A DNA stretch of 64,000 nt, from assembly GCF_025466085.1 (NCBI RefSeq), contig NZ_JANLOD010000048.1:62001-126000 (forward strand), in the 5' to 3' direction. Shown one piece after another: positions 9,068 to 19,096 of this stretch. Both the position numbers and the translations under genes were made by a program. Position 1 is the first letter of the stretch, and every line of letters begins with the position of its first letter. The notes under the pieces are model-generated. The model saw nothing but the letters and a program-made list of their open reading frames with translations. It made no database searches and was not told the DNA's origin. The stretch comes from Pseudomonas sp. 14P_8.1_Bac3 (GTDB taxonomy: Bacteria > Pseudomonadota > Gammaproteobacteria > Pseudomonadales > Pseudomonadaceae).

Positions 9068-9757
9068 ATGACCGAGAAGAAACTCGAAACCACGGTCGAT
9101 CGCGTCTACCAAGGGGTTTACGAGGCGATCAGCAAGCGTTCGTTGCGTCCCGGCATGAAGCTCGGCGAGGCGTCACTGGCCGAGCTTTTTAATGTCAGCC
9201 GGACGTCGGTTCGTGCCGCACTCAAGCAATTGGAAGCGGATGGACTGGTCACTACCGAGCCCAATAAAGGTGCGTCGGTGTCGTTGCCCAGTGACGAAGA
9301 GATCCGCTCGCTGTTCGAAACGCGGCGGTTGATCGAGATCGGCATCGTCAGCGAACTCTGTCGCCGACGGGATACCGCGGTGACTCAGGATTTGCGCGAT
9401 CACCTGTTGCTGGAGGACGAGGCACATCGCAATGGCGACCATGAAAAGCTGATTCATTTGCTCGGCGAGTTCCATATCAAACTCGCGCGAAGCCTGAACA
9501 ACCCGGTGTTGCTGGACTGGTTCCAGAAACTGATTTCCCGCGCCTCGCTGTACGCCGCCGCCCTGGACGACGACAGCCACGAAGCCTGCCGCGACGACGA
9601 ACACCTGCGCCTGATCGAGTACATCGAAGCCGGCAACCAGAGCGCCGCGATCGAACTGACCTGCATGCATTTGAATGGCATCGAGAAAGCCATCCTCGAC
9701 GTCGCCGCCACGCTGAAAACTGGCTACCATCCGCTCAAGCATCTGATCTCCCTGTAG
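9068..9757 (+). CDS. GntR-family (FCD/FadR subfamily) transcriptional regulator
   Basis: A 229-residue regulator. The N-terminal winged helix (residues about 10-75) contains SLAELFNVSRTSVRAALKQLE. The C-terminal all-helical FCD effector domain has histidines at metal-site positions (GEFHIKL, DDEHLRL, CMHLNG). A good ribosome site (AAAGGAG) precedes the ATG. It is divergent from the transporter-amidohydrolase operon and is probably its local regulator, usually a repressor relieved by a pathway metabolite in this family. That role is inferred from position. Confidence 0.9.
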   Translation: MTEKKLETTVDRVYQGVYEAISKRSLRPGMKLGEASLAELFNVSRTSVRAALKQLEADGLVTTEPNKGASVSLPSDEEIRSLFETRRLIEIGIVSELCRRRDTAVTQDLRDHLLLEDEAHRNGDHEKLIHLLGEFHIKLARSLNNPVLLDWFQKLISRASLYAAALDDDSHEACRDDEHLRLIEYIEAGNQSAAIELTCMHLNGIEKAILDVAATLKTGYHPLKHLISL

Positions 9758-9857
9758 AAACGGACTTGCTCGCGATGGACGTCGGGGCGCCGCGCTCAGC
9801 CAGGGCAATCGCCGTTTTCGTTAACGATCATCGCGAGCAGGCTCGCTCCCACAGGGG
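9753..9857. repeat. REP pair, left arm degenerate
   Basis: A well-conserved REP (TCGCGAGCAGGCTCGCTCCCACAG without its first base, 9831-9853) faces a decayed copy (CTTGCTCGCGATGG) just after the GntR stop. It fills most of the 202-bp gap before the hybrid kinase; no other structure was seen there. Confidence 0.7.
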
Positions 9858-9959
9858 ATCCCCAGTGGGCCGCGAGAATCAGCTATACCTCTATGAAACC
9901 ATTGCCTAGCACGATGCTCGAAACAAACGGGCTTCAATTACAGGACACAGAACCAGTCG

Positions 9960-12071
9960 ATGCAGTTTCTAGACGATAGCCACGGGTGTGCCGGATGGAA
10001 CGGCGAAATGGCCGGACGCATCCGCGCGTTCGACTGGAGCCTCACCGAGCTGGGCCGCATCGACACCTGGCCCGCCAGCCTGTGCAGCGCCGTGCAATTG
10101 CTGCTCGCCGCACCACTGCCGATGGTGATGCTGTGGGGCCGTGCCGGGTACATGATCTACAACGATGCGTACTCGTCGTTCGCCGGTGGCCGCCATCCTT
10201 ACCTGCTGGGATCTCCGGTGGAGCTGGGCTGGCCGGAAGTCGCCGAATTCAACCGGCATGTGGTGGATACCTGCCTGGCCGGCGGCACCTTGTCCTATCG
10301 CAACAAAGAACTGGTGTTGCTGCGCAACGGCGCCCCGGAAGACGTCTGGCTCGACCTTTATTACAGCCCGGTGGCCAACGATGCGGGCCAGCCGGCCGGC
10401 GTCATGGCGATGGTGGTCGAAACCACCGACCATGTGATTTCCGAGCGCCGCCGCCAGGAAGCCGAAGACGCCTACCGCGCCGACAATGAACGGGTACGCC
10501 TGGCGTTGAATGCCGGGGCGTTGCTCGGCTCGTTCGTCTGGGACATCAAGGGCAATTTGCTCTCCGGCGATGAGCGTTTTGCCCGGACCTTTTCCTTTCC
10601 TGTCGATCAGGACCTCGGCAACCTGCCGACGGACATCGCCGAATCGCGGATTCACCCCGACGACCGCAGCTGGGTCAACGAACAAGTTGATAAATCGGTG
10701 ACCACCGGCGAGCCGTTCAACGCCGAATACCGCGTCCTGCGCCCCGACGGCAGTTACCTGTGGGTGCAAGCCAGCGGTTGCTGCGAGTTCGATGACCATG
10801 GCACGCCGTTCCGCTTTCCTGGCGTCCTGATCGATATTCACGAGCGCAAGACTGCCGAAGAATCCCTGCTCAAATTCACCCGCAATCTTGAGCAGCGTGT
10901 CGCCGATGAGGTGAATGCACGGCTGACCGCGGAAGAACAACTGCGTCAGTCACAAAAGCTCGAAGCCATCGGCGGTCTTACCGGCGGCGTGGCCCATGAC
11001 TTCAACAACCTGCTGCAGGTGATTGCCGGCAACCTGCACTTGCTGGCGCGGCATGAGCCGGACAATGAGAACGTGCAGCGGCGGGTCTCGGCGTCGATTG
11101 CCGCCGTCGAGCGCGGCGCGAAGTTGTCGTCGCAATTACTCGCGTTCGCCCGTCGCCAACCGCTGTCGCCGGCGGTCTGCGACCCGCGGCAGATTTTCGA
11201 AGGCCTGGGCGAGCTGCTGCAACGGGCGTTGGGGGAAACCATCCAGATTGATGTGCGGCTGTCTCGGGCGTCGTGGTTCATCAACGTCGATCGCAACCAG
11301 CTGGAGAACGCCATTCTCAACCTGGCGATCAATGCCCGGGACGCGATGCAAGGTGAGGGGATGATTGAGCTGAGTGCCGAGAATGTCGCACTTGACCGGC
11401 ACTTCTGCATCGGTAAAGGCATTTTGGCGGGTGACTATGTTCGCGTCGCTGTGGCGGATACCGGCTTCGGCATGTCGGAGCAAGTGCTCGCCCAGGCCTT
11501 CGAACCGTTTTTCACCACCAAGGCCGACGGCCAGGGCACGGGACTGGGATTGAGCATGGTGTTCGGGTTCGTCAAGCAGAGCGGCGGCCACATCGAGATG
11601 TCCAGCGTCGAGGGGCAGGGTACGCGGGTGCAATTGTATTTCCCGCGAAGCCTGCGCCCCTTGCTCGATGAAGCAGTGAATCCCCAGACGCAGCAACGCG
11701 GGGGGCACGAAACCATTCTGGTAGTCGAAGACAACGAGGCGGTACGCAGTTCGGCGGTGGAGTTGCTGCGCGAAGAGGGCTATCAAGTCCTCACCGCCGC
11801 CAACGGCGATGCCGCGATGCAGATGCTGCTGGACGGGGTGACGGTGGAGCTGATCTTCACCGACGTGGTCATGCCCGGCCTGATCAAAAGCTCCGACCTC
11901 GCCGCCTGGGCCAAGGTGCAGACGCCGCCAGTGGCGGTGCTGTTCACGTCGGGCCACACCCGTGACATTATTTCGCGCAACCACCAACTCAGCCCCGACA
12001 CCTTTTTGCTGAGCAAACCCTATAGTCCTGAAGCTCTGACGCGGATGGTCCGCAGCGTGCTCAATGGCTGA
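9960..12071 (+). CDS. Hybrid sensor histidine kinase (PAS-PAS-HisKA-HATPase-REC)
   Basis: A 703-residue soluble hybrid kinase with no membrane segments. The N-terminal region (about 1-160) looks like a PAS/GAF-type sensor beginning FDWSLTELGRIDTWP, a pattern shared by many cytosolic pseudomonad kinases. A second PAS with PAC follows (RIHPDDR, YRVLRPDGSYLWVQ). The phospho-acceptor histidine is in GGVAHDFNNLL. ATP-binding boxes are NLAINARDAM, ADTGFGM and GQGTGLGLSM. The C-terminal receiver has its aspartate in IFTDVVMPG. The start at 9960 has only a weak ribosome site. It stands alone with no adjacent regulator, so its output is unknown. Confidence 0.88.
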   Translation: MQFLDDSHGCAGWNGEMAGRIRAFDWSLTELGRIDTWPASLCSAVQLLLAAPLPMVMLWGRAGYMIYNDAYSSFAGGRHPYLLGSPVELGWPEVAEFNRHVVDTCLAGGTLSYRNKELVLLRNGAPEDVWLDLYYSPVANDAGQPAGVMAMVVETTDHVISERRRQEAEDAYRADNERVRLALNAGALLGSFVWDIKGNLLSGDERFARTFSFPVDQDLGNLPTDIAESRIHPDDRSWVNEQVDKSVTTGEPFNAEYRVLRPDGSYLWVQASGCCEFDDHGTPFRFPGVLIDIHERKTAEESLLKFTRNLEQRVADEVNARLTAEEQLRQSQKLEAIGGLTGGVAHDFNNLLQVIAGNLHLLARHEPDNENVQRRVSASIAAVERGAKLSSQLLAFARRQPLSPAVCDPRQIFEGLGELLQRALGETIQIDVRLSRASWFINVDRNQLENAILNLAINARDAMQGEGMIELSAENVALDRHFCIGKGILAGDYVRVAVADTGFGMSEQVLAQAFEPFFTTKADGQGTGLGLSMVFGFVKQSGGHIEMSSVEGQGTRVQLYFPRSLRPLLDEAVNPQTQQRGGHETILVVEDNEAVRSSAVELLREEGYQVLTAANGDAAMQMLLDGVTVELIFTDVVMPGLIKSSDLAAWAKVQTPPVAVLFTSGHTRDIISRNHQLSPDTFLLSKPYSPEALTRMVRSVLNG

Positions 12072-12138
12072 ACCCGATCAAGTGTGAGAGCGGGCTTGAA
12101 TGGTAACATCCCTCAACTCTTCGAACTCAAGGCTATCC

Positions 12139-14772
12139 ATGACTTCCAAGCGCACCTCCAATCCTCCTTCCGGCATGGTCCGAGTGCGCGGCGCCCGTGA
12201 ACACAACCTCAAGAACGTCGACGTCGACATTCCCCGCGACGCCCTGGTGGTCTTCACCGGCGTGTCCGGTTCGGGCAAGTCGTCCCTGGCGTTTTCGACC
12301 CTGTACGCGGAAGCGCAACGGCGCTATTTCGAATCCGTGGCGCCGTATGCGCGGCGCCTGATCGATCAGGTCGGGGTGCCGGACGTCGATTCCATCGAAG
12401 GCTTGCCGCCCGCCGTCGCTTTGCAGCAACAGCGCGGCACGCCGAGCGCGCGGTCTTCGGTGGGCAGCGTGACCACGTTGTCGAGCCTGATCCGCATGCT
12501 GTACTCCCGCGCCGGCAGTTATCCGCCGGGGCAGCCAATGCTCTACGCCGAGGATTTTTCGCCGAATACACCGCAAGGCGCTTGCCCGCAATGCCATGGC
12601 CTGGGCCGGGTGTATGAAGTGACCGAAGCGCTGATGGTCCCGGACCCGAGCCTGACCATTCGCCAGCGCGCCGTCGCGTCCTGGCCCACAGCGTGGCAGG
12701 GCCAGAACTTGCGGGACATCCTCGTGACCCTGGGCTACGACGTCGATAGACCCTGGCGCGAACTGCCGAAAAAACAGCGCGACTGGATTCTCTTCACCGA
12801 GGAAACCCCGACCGTTCCGGTGTACGCCGGGCTCACGCCGGAAGAAACCAGAGTCGCGCTCAAACGCAAGATGGAACCGAGTTACCAGGGCACGTTCACC
12901 GGCGCCCGACGCTACATCCTGCACACGTTCAGCCATTCCCAGAGCGCGCTGATGAAGAAGCGCGTCTCGCAATTCATGCTCGGCAGCCCGTGCCCGCTGT
13001 GCGACGGTAAACGGCTCAAGCGCGAGGCGTTGTCGGTGACCTTCGCCGGTTACGACATTGGCGAGCTGTCGCAGATGCCATTGCTGCAAGTGGCCGAAGT
13101 CTTGAAACCGGTGGCCGCCCACAGTTACCTGGAACAGGCCGACGAGGCAGGCGAGGTGTTGACCCACGACCAGACCCGCGAGGCCCGTGCGCAGCGGGTG
13201 GCCCACGGCGCCAGCGGCCACGCCAACGCCCCGGACGTGCGCCACACGCCGAACCTGTCGGTGGAAAAACGCCTGGCCGCGCATCGCATCGCCGAGGATT
13301 TGCTTGAACGGGTCAGCACGTTGACCGACCTGGGCCTCGGTTACCTGGCGTTGGAGCGCAGCACGCCAACCTTGTCGTCCGGTGAGTTGCAGCGGCTGCG
13401 GCTGGCAACGCAACTGGGCTCGCAATTGTTCGGTGTGATTTACGTGCTGGATGAACCGTCGGCCGGTCTGCACCCAGCGGATGGCGAGGCGCTGTTCGAA
13501 GCGCTGCAACGTTTGAAAGCCGCAGGCAACACCTTGTTTGTGGTCGAGCATGACCTGGAAACCATGCGCCGCGCCGACTGGCTGATCGACGTCGGCCCGG
13601 CGGCGGGCGAGCATGGCGGGCGGATTCTGTATAGCGGTCCACCAGCTGGATTGACCGACGTGACGGATTCGCAGACCCGCGCTTACCTCTTCGCCGAGCA
13701 GGTCCCGCAGAAACGCGTCAGCCGTCAACCGACGGATTGGCTACGCCTGGACGGCATCACTCGCAACAACCTGGATAACCTCACGGCCGAGTTTCCGCTG
13801 GGCTGTTTTACCTCGGTCACCGGCGTTTCGGGCTCCGGCAAATCCAGCCTGGTCAGCCAGGCGTTGCTCGAGTTGGTGGGCGCGCACCTCGGGCGTGGAA
13901 CGCCAGACAGCGAGGCGCAGGAGCTCAGCCTCGAGGACGACGCGCCGCAGGTCAGTGGCGGACAGGTCAGCGCCGGGCTGGAGTCGATCAAGCGTCTGGT
14001 GCAGGTGGACCAGAAGCCCATCGGCCGCACGCCACGCTCGAACCTGGCGACGTACACCGGGCTGTTCGACAACGTGCGCAAGCTCTACGCCGCCACGCCT
14101 GAGGCGCAGGCTGCGGGCTACGACGCCGGCCAGTTTTCCTTCAACGTTGCCAAAGGGCGCTGCCCGACCTGCGAAGGCGAAGGATTTGTCAGTGTTGAAT
14201 TGCTGTTCATGCCCAGCGTCTACGCGCCATGCCCGACGTGTCATGGTGCGCGCTATAACCCTGAGACATTGGCAATCAACTGGCAGGGCCTGAACATCGC
14301 GCAGGTGTTGCAGTTGACGGTGGACGAAGCGGTCGAGGTGTTCGCCGAGCAACCGGGGATTCGTCGCTCGCTGGAAGTGCTGCGCGACATTGGCCTCGGC
14401 TACCTGCGCCTGGGTCAGCCGGCGACCGAGTTGTCCGGCGGCGAAGCCCAGCGGATCAAGCTGGCCACCGAGTTGCAACGCAACCAGCGTGGGGCGACCT
14501 TGTATGTGCTCGACGAACCAACCACCGGACTGCACCCGAGGGATGTCGATCGTTTGCTGGAGCAATTGAATAACCTGGTTGTCGCGGGGCACACGGTGAT
14601 CGTCGTCGAACACGAAATGCGCGTGGTGGCGCAGAGTGACTGGGTGATCGACATCGGACCGGGGGCAGGGGATCAGGGTGGCAAGATTGTCGTCGCGGGC
14701 ACACCGCAGAAAGTCGCCAAGAACAAAAAAAGCCGGACGGCGCCGTTTCTCGCGAGAACCCTCAATCGGTGA
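12139..14772 (+). CDS. UvrA-like ABC excinuclease paralogue (class II UvrA type)
   Basis: An 877-residue UvrA-family protein with two ABC ATPase halves. Walker A occurs twice ([12 protein letters not shown] and [12 protein letters not shown]); signature motifs are [15 protein letters not shown] and [15 protein letters not shown]; Walker B motifs are [12 protein letters not shown] and [12 protein letters not shown]. Paired CxxC motifs (CPQCHG, CPLCDG, CPTCEG, CPTCHG) mark the zinc modules. It is shorter than housekeeping UvrA (about 940), as in stand-alone UvrA2 proteins that may lack UvrB docking. ATG 12139 is preferred over 12100 because AAGG lies 6 bp upstream and the family motif starts soon after. 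No uvrB or uvrC is nearby. A role in DNA-damage or antibiotic tolerance is possible but unproven. Confidence 0.88.
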   Translation: MTSKRTSNPPSGMVRVRGAREHNLKNVDVDIPRDALVVFTGVSGSGKSSLAFSTLYAEAQRRYFESVAPYARRLIDQVGVPDVDSIEGLPPAVALQQQRGTPSARSSVGSVTTLSSLIRMLYSRAGSYPPGQPMLYAEDFSPNTPQGACPQCHGLGRVYEVTEALMVPDPSLTIRQRAVASWPTAWQGQNLRDILVTLGYDVDRPWRELPKKQRDWILFTEETPTVPVYAGLTPEETRVALKRKMEPSYQGTFTGARRYILHTFSHSQSALMKKRVSQFMLGSPCPLCDGKRLKREALSVTFAGYDIGELSQMPLLQVAEVLKPVAAHSYLEQADEAGEVLTHDQTREARAQRVAHGASGHANAPDVRHTPNLSVEKRLAAHRIAEDLLERVSTLTDLGLGYLALERSTPTLSSGELQRLRLATQLGSQLFGVIYVLDEPSAGLHPADGEALFEALQRLKAAGNTLFVVEHDLETMRRADWLIDVGPAAGEHGGRILYSGPPAGLTDVTDSQTRAYLFAEQVPQKRVSRQPTDWLRLDGITRNNLDNLTAEFPLGCFTSVTGVSGSGKSSLVSQALLELVGAHLGRGTPDSEAQELSLEDDAPQVSGGQVSAGLESIKRLVQVDQKPIGRTPRSNLATYTGLFDNVRKLYAATPEAQAAGYDAGQFSFNVAKGRCPTCEGEGFVSVELLFMPSVYAPCPTCHGARYNPETLAINWQGLNIAQVLQLTVDEAVEVFAEQPGIRRSLEVLRDIGLGYLRLGQPATELSGGEAQRIKLATELQRNQRGATLYVLDEPTTGLHPRDVDRLLEQLNNLVVAGHTVIVVEHEMRVVAQSDWVIDIGPGAGDQGGKIVVAGTPQKVAKNKKSRTAPFLARTLNR

Positions 14773-14805
14773 GGTCTGGCTTGTTGGCGATGGCGACTTT
14801 CCGGA

Positions 14806-14880
14806 CGCCATCGCTGGCAGGCCAGGCTCCCACAGGATTGCGGTGACGCGGCCATGTGGGAGCGAGCCTGCTCGCGAATG
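14806..14880. repeat. REP pair of mixed type
   Basis: A CATCGCTGGCAGGCCAGGCTCCCACAG-like copy (written without its full length, 14809-14835) is followed by GTGGGAGCGAGCCTGCTCGC (14856-14875) facing it. It lies between the convergent ends of the uvrA paralogue and the hybrid kinase and may stop transcription from both sides. Confidence 0.65.
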
Positions 14881-14886
14881 GCTGTA

Positions 14887-16830
14887 TCAGGCGCAATCAA
14901 GCGTGCGGCGGACCTTGTCCAGCAGTTCGCTGATCTGGAACGGTTTGATCAGCATGTCCATGCCATCGCCGAGAAACACCTGGCGATTCACGGCGTTTTC
15001 CGCGTAACCCGTCATGAACAGAATCGGCAACCCTTCGCGCCAGCCACGGGCGACATCGGCCAGTTCGCGGCCGTTCATGCGCGGCAGGCCCACGTCCGTC
15101 AGCATCAGGTTGATCGACGGATCGTTCTGCAACCGCTCCAGCGCGCCTTCGATGTCCCCCACCTGGGTACAGCGATAACCCGCATCCACCAACACTTCGG
15201 CAACGAACATACGCACCGACGGCATGTCCTCGACAATCAGCACATGCTCCCCCGAGCCTTGCGGGTCCACGACCGAAGGTTCCGCTTCAGTGGGGGTCGG
15301 ATCGGCCGTGGCCGGCAGCATGATGGTCACTTCGGTGCCGCGTCTGGCCACGCTGCGGATGTGCGCGTCGCCCCCGGATTGCCGGGCGAACCCGTAAATG
15401 CTCGACAGCCCCAGCCCGGTGCCCTGGCCCAACGGTTTGGTGGTGAAAAACGGGTCGAATACTTTGTCGATCACGTTGTGTTCGATGCCGGTGCCGTCGT
15501 CGCGCACCGACAGCGCAACGTACGCGCCATCCGCCAGTTTCAGGTCCCCGTGCGAATACGCCGCATACGTGCTGACCCAGATATTCCCGCCCTGAGGCAA
15601 AGCGTCACGGGCATTGATCACCAGGTTCAACACCGCGCTTTCCAATTGAATCGGGTCGACCAGCGCAGTCGCTGCCTTCGAGGTCAGTTCGAGTTTCAGC
15701 GCAATGTGTTCACCGATGGTGCGCACCAGCAACTCTTCCAGGGAACGGATGTGCTCGTTGATGTCCACCGGCCGGGTATTGAGCGGTTGCTGACGGGCAA
15801 AGGCCAGCAGGCGATGAGTCAGCGCCGCCGCGCTCATGGCGGAATTCAATGCCGATTCGGCGTACAGCTGGACCTTGTCCGTGCGTGAATCGGCAATGCG
15901 TTTCTGAATCAGCTCCAGACTGGTGATGATGCCGGTCAGCAGATTGTTGAAATCATGCGCGATGCCGCCGGTGAGTTTGCCCAGTGCGTCCATCTTCTGC
16001 ACTTGCAGCAACTGCGCCTCGGTGCGCACCCGTTCGGCGATTTCGTGTTCCAGCTGCGACGTGGCATCGTCGAGCCGCGCCAGGTGCGAGCGCTCGCGGT
16101 GACGGTGTTCAGTGACGTCCTCGACGAACACCAGGCTCAGCTCCGGCGTGCGGTAGGGCGAGATCTGCCACTCGGTTTCCCGCAGTTCACCCTCGACCCG
16201 CATGTTCAGCGTGCCTTTCCAGCGTTCACCGGCGCTCAAGCGCAGGCGCAGTTCGTCGAGAATCGACTGCTGCTGCTCGGCGAAGCATTCCTGCAAGGCA
16301 TCCGGGTCGCGGTTGTCCTGGATCAGTCGGGCAAAGGCGTGGTTGCACTCGTGCACCTTGAGCTGGTCATCGAGCACCGCGATAGGCGCCGAGACGTTGA
16401 CGAAAATCTCACGAAACCGCGCCTCGCTTTCCCGCAGGGCGTATTCCGTGTCGCGGACCCGCAACAGCGTGCGTAGGGTCGCCAACAATACGTCCGGGTC
16501 CACGGGATGGATCAGATAGGCGTCGGCGCCCGCGTCCAGGCCGGTGATGATGTCGCCGGTCTGGATCGACGCCGCCGACACGTGAATCACCGGGAGCAGG
16601 GCGGTGGTGGCTTCGGAGCGCAGTTTGCGCACGATGTCGAAGCCGCTCATATCCGGCAGGTTGACGTCGAGGATCAGCGCATCAATCAATTCACTGTCGA
16701 TCAGCGCCAGGCCGTCGCCACCGGTTCCCGCTTCAAGCACGTGATAACCATGGCTCTCGAGGCGTCGGCGCAGGGCGTAGCGCGTGGCGACGTTGTCATC
16801 GACGATCAACAGGCGGATATCACGTTTCAT
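14887..16830 (-). CDS. Hybrid two-component protein (REC-PAS-HisKA-HATPase-REC)
   Basis: A 647-residue soluble hybrid. An N-terminal receiver (about 1-125) has its aspartate in LILDVNLPDMSG. A PAS-like segment (about 135-250) and a coiled linker follow. The kinase histidine is in GGIAHDFNNLL; ATP boxes are NLVINARDAL, DDGTGI and GQGTGLGLSS. A C-terminal receiver carries LMLTDVGLPRMNG. It overlaps the upstream kinase gene by 11 bp and is the distal gene of the stressosome-like operon. This suggests it receives or transmits the stressosome output by phosphorelay; it has no DNA-binding or diguanylate cyclase domain of its own. Confidence 0.88.
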   Translation of the reverse strand: MKRDIRLLIVDDNVATRYALRRRLESHGYHVLEAGTGGDGLALIDSELIDALILDVNLPDMSGFDIVRKLRSEATTALLPVIHVSAASIQTGDIITGLDAGADAYLIHPVDPDVLLATLRTLLRVRDTEYALRESEARFREIFVNVSAPIAVLDDQLKVHECNHAFARLIQDNRDPDALQECFAEQQQSILDELRLRLSAGERWKGTLNMRVEGELRETEWQISPYRTPELSLVFVEDVTEHRHRERSHLARLDDATSQLEHEIAERVRTEAQLLQVQKMDALGKLTGGIAHDFNNLLTGIITSLELIQKRIADSRTDKVQLYAESALNSAMSAAALTHRLLAFARQQPLNTRPVDINEHIRSLEELLVRTIGEHIALKLELTSKAATALVDPIQLESAVLNLVINARDALPQGGNIWVSTYAAYSHGDLKLADGAYVALSVRDDGTGIEHNVIDKVFDPFFTTKPLGQGTGLGLSSIYGFARQSGGDAHIRSVARRGTEVTIMLPATADPTPTEAEPSVVDPQGSGEHVLIVEDMPSVRMFVAEVLVDAGYRCTQVGDIEGALERLQNDPSINLMLTDVGLPRMNGRELADVARGWREGLPILFMTGYAENAVNRQVFLGDGMDMLIKPFQISELLDKVRRTLDCA

Positions 16831-17692
16831 CGGCGGGCTCCATGGCGATGGCCAGCGGGATGATCACGAAAAAGGTCGAACCGACCCCCGGTGTACTCTC
16901 GACCCCGACTTCGCCTCCCAACAGGGCGGCGAAGCGCTTGCACAGGGACAGTCCCAGCCCGGTGCCGCGCAAGCGTTTCTGCAAGGGCGAGTCGACCTGG
17001 GAAAAGTCTTCGAACAATGCGCCATGTAGCTCGGCAGCGATACCTATTCCGGTGTCCGTGACCGCAAAGCGCACCCGATCACCTTCAAGGCGCGCCGAAA
17101 CCCGGACTTCGCCCCGGGTGGTGAATTTCAGCGAGTTGGAAATGAAATTGCGCAGGATCTGCGCGAGTTTCTTGTCGTCGGTGTACAGCCTCGGCAGGCC
17201 GATGGGCTCTTCGAAAATCAGGTCCACGGCGCTGGCGTCGACAATCGGCCGGAACATGCCGCGCAAAGCGGCAAACAAGTCGAACATGTCGAACCAGGCC
17301 GGGGAAATGCTGATGCGTCCGGCTTCGATTTTCGCCAGGTCCAGCAGGTCGTCGACCATGTCGCTGAGTTCACGGGCGGCCGTGCTGACAAAGGCCACCT
17401 GCTTGTGCTGTTCGGGACTCAACGGGCCGTCGAGCTCATCGCTCAGCAAGCTGGCGATGCTCAGGATCGACCCCAGTGGTGTGCGGAATTCGTGGCTCAT
17501 GTACGACAGGAAACGACTTTTCAGATCCGACGCCTGGCGCAGCTGTTCGGCCTGGTTATCGAGCTCGGCGTATAACGCGAGGACGCCCTGGTTGGTTTCG
17601 TCCAGTTCCTCGCGCAGGGCGTCGGCTTCACTTTGCAACTGCACAATCTGCGCAGCGTATTCGTCAGCCTGAGTCAGGGGCGTATCAGCCAT
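16820..17692 (-). CDS. Soluble sensor histidine kinase of the stressosome operon
   Basis: A 290-residue kinase. An N-terminal coiled coil (about 10-55) leads into HisKA with His67 in SHEFRTPLG, then HATPase boxes (NFISNSLKF, DTGIGI, GTGLGLSLCKRF). There is no membrane segment and no sensor domain, so the input probably comes through a partner protein. The start at 17692 overlaps the stop of the upstream phosphatase gene by 8 bp; the frame extends further upstream to 17740 but only inside that gene. In Vibrio-type stressosome clusters a histidine kinase and a regulator also follow rsbX, which supports the same arrangement here. Confidence 0.88.
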   Translation of the reverse strand: MADTPLTQADEYAAQIVQLQSEADALREELDETNQGVLALYAELDNQAEQLRQASDLKSRFLSYMSHEFRTPLGSILSIASLLSDELDGPLSPEQHKQVAFVSTAARELSDMVDDLLDLAKIEAGRISISPAWFDMFDLFAALRGMFRPIVDASAVDLIFEEPIGLPRLYTDDKKLAQILRNFISNSLKFTTRGEVRVSARLEGDRVRFAVTDTGIGIAAELHGALFEDFSQVDSPLQKRLRGTGLGLSLCKRFAALLGGEVGVESTPGVGSTFFVIIPLAIAMEPADET

Positions 17693-18695
17693 GGGCTGTC
17701 TCCAGGGCAATGACCACCACGGTAACGTCGTCCCGTCCACGACAGAAATCGCGGTGCAGAATTGCGGCGATTACGGCGGGATGGCGGTGCACCAGGCCGG
17801 GGTAATCTTGCAGGTTCCAACGGGATTGCAGGCCGTCGCTGTACATGATCAACAGATGTCCGTTCACTTGAGCATAGTCAAAAGGTTGGGCTTTCCGGTA
17901 TTGCCCACCGACGATACCGGGGTGTGACGCCAGACCGCGGGATTTGTCCGGGCCAATCAGGCAGGCACCTATATTACCGATACCGACAAATCGCAGCGTG
18001 TCGGCGTCGCCATCGAACTGCGCGATGGCCAGCGCGCCGCCACGAGTGCCGGTCATGGCGATATGAATGTCTTCGAGTAGCAGCACCGGGGACGTGAACG
18101 GCGCCAGGGCGAAGGTTTTTTCGCCCGCGCGGGCCGCACGCTCGGCTTCCTCGCCATGCCCCAGGCCGTCGATCACCAGCGCACTGATGCGCGCCCCGTC
18201 GAACGCCAGGTGCCAGACATCGCCGCAGGCCGGGTCGTGGTGCAAGGAATGCTGGCTGACTCCGATCCGCCGGTCCGGCGCCTTGTCGGTGCGCGGGTAC
18301 AACCGCGTCAACAGCACGGCGCCCCGCGCATCGGCATAGGCATCGAACACTTCGGTTTGCCGCGACACTGCACCCAGGCCAATGCCCTGGGTACCGCGAG
18401 TGGAAAAACCATCGGCCAGACACGCCTGCAAGTCAAAGCCCTTGGCGCGGTCGACGGCGAGTATTTCGATGCCCGCACCCGATGCCCGTGGCAACACCCG
18501 CAGATGCAGCTCACCGTGGGTGGCATGCTTGAGAATGTTGCTGGCGAGCTCGGTGGCGACCAGCGCCACGCGACCGGCGTCTGTCGCGTCGAAGCCGTTC
18601 TTTTCCGCGAGCTGCTGAGCGGTGCGGCGTGCGTAACCGATCTGGCTGTTGTCTTCGATCGGCAGCACCTGGGTCATTGCCCCCCCGATATTCAT
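17685..18695 (-). CDS. Fused RsbW/RsbT-type ATPase and PP2C (SpoIIE/RsbX-like) phosphatase
   Basis: About 336 residues in two parts. The N-terminal half is an anti-sigma-type GHKL ATPase domain (VATELASNILKHATHGE, then GTQGIGLGAVSRQTEVFD). The C-terminal half is a PP2C-like phosphatase in the manner of RsbX/SpoIIE, with metal-binding aspartates in CGDVWH and VIDGLGHGEEAERAA. In stressosome systems RsbX removes phosphate from RsbR and RsbS to reset the complex. ATG 18695 overlaps the rsbT stop as ATGA; alternatives are 18701 and 18677, and the latter is preceded by a G run. The fusion of both activities on one chain is notable. Confidence 0.85.
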   Translation of the reverse strand: MNIGGAMTQVLPIEDNSQIGYARRTAQQLAEKNGFDATDAGRVALVATELASNILKHATHGELHLRVLPRASGAGIEILAVDRAKGFDLQACLADGFSTRGTQGIGLGAVSRQTEVFDAYADARGAVLLTRLYPRTDKAPDRRIGVSQHSLHHDPACGDVWHLAFDGARISALVIDGLGHGEEAERAARAGEKTFALAPFTSPVLLLEDIHIAMTGTRGGALAIAQFDGDADTLRFVGIGNIGACLIGPDKSRGLASHPGIVGGQYRKAQPFDYAQVNGHLLIMYSDGLQSRWNLQDYPGLVHRHPAVIAAILHRDFCRGRDDVTVVVIALETAHG

Positions 18696-19096
18696 GTCCA
18701 TCGGGTGATCGTTATGCGAGTGCCTTTGCCGGGCTCGGTCTCGAGTTCAAACTCTTCCACCAGCCGCTTGGCGCCGGTCAGGCCCAGGCCCAAACCGCTG
18801 CCGGACGTCCAGCCGTCGGTCATGGCCAGCTTGAGGTCGGGAATGCCCGGGCCCTCGTCGCGGAACACCAGACGCAGGCCGGTGCGCGTGTTTTCCTCAA
18901 GAATCTGCCAGTCCATGTCGCCGCCACCGCCATAGACCATGGTGTTGCGCGCCAGCTCACTGACAGCGGTAACCAGTTTGGTCAGGTCGATCAGGCGCAT
19001 GCCGCATTCGGTGGCCAGCTTGCGGGTCAGCTGCCGTGCCAGCACTACGTCTTGCTCGATGTTGATCGGTTGAGTGCCGCTGCTGCGTACGGTCAT
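18692..19096 (-). CDS. rsbT: RsbT-like serine/threonine kinase (stressosome switch)
   Basis: A 134-residue GHKL ATPase of the RsbT/RsbW group. Visible boxes are the N box (SELARNTMVYGG), G1 (DEGPGI) and G2 (GSGLGLGLTGAKRL). RsbT normally sits on the RsbR:RsbS complex, phosphorylates both on stress and is then released to activate a downstream partner. Gene order next to rsbS and rsbR supports RsbT rather than a lone anti-sigma factor. It overlaps the rsbS end by 4 bp and the next gene start by 4 bp. No RsbU phosphatase or sigma-B gene is seen nearby, so its target here is probably different. Confidence 0.9.
   Translation of the reverse strand: MTVRSSGTQPINIEQDVVLARQLTRKLATECGMRLIDLTKLVTAVSELARNTMVYGGGGDMDWQILEENTRTGLRLVFRDEGPGIPDLKLAMTDGWTSGSGLGLGLTGAKRLVEEFELETEPGKGTRITITRWT

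Noticed and set aside
12133..13728. A long minus-strand open frame opposite the UvrA paralogue
   Set aside because: It is a mirror of a GC-rich coding strand, with no recognisable domain and no ribosome site.
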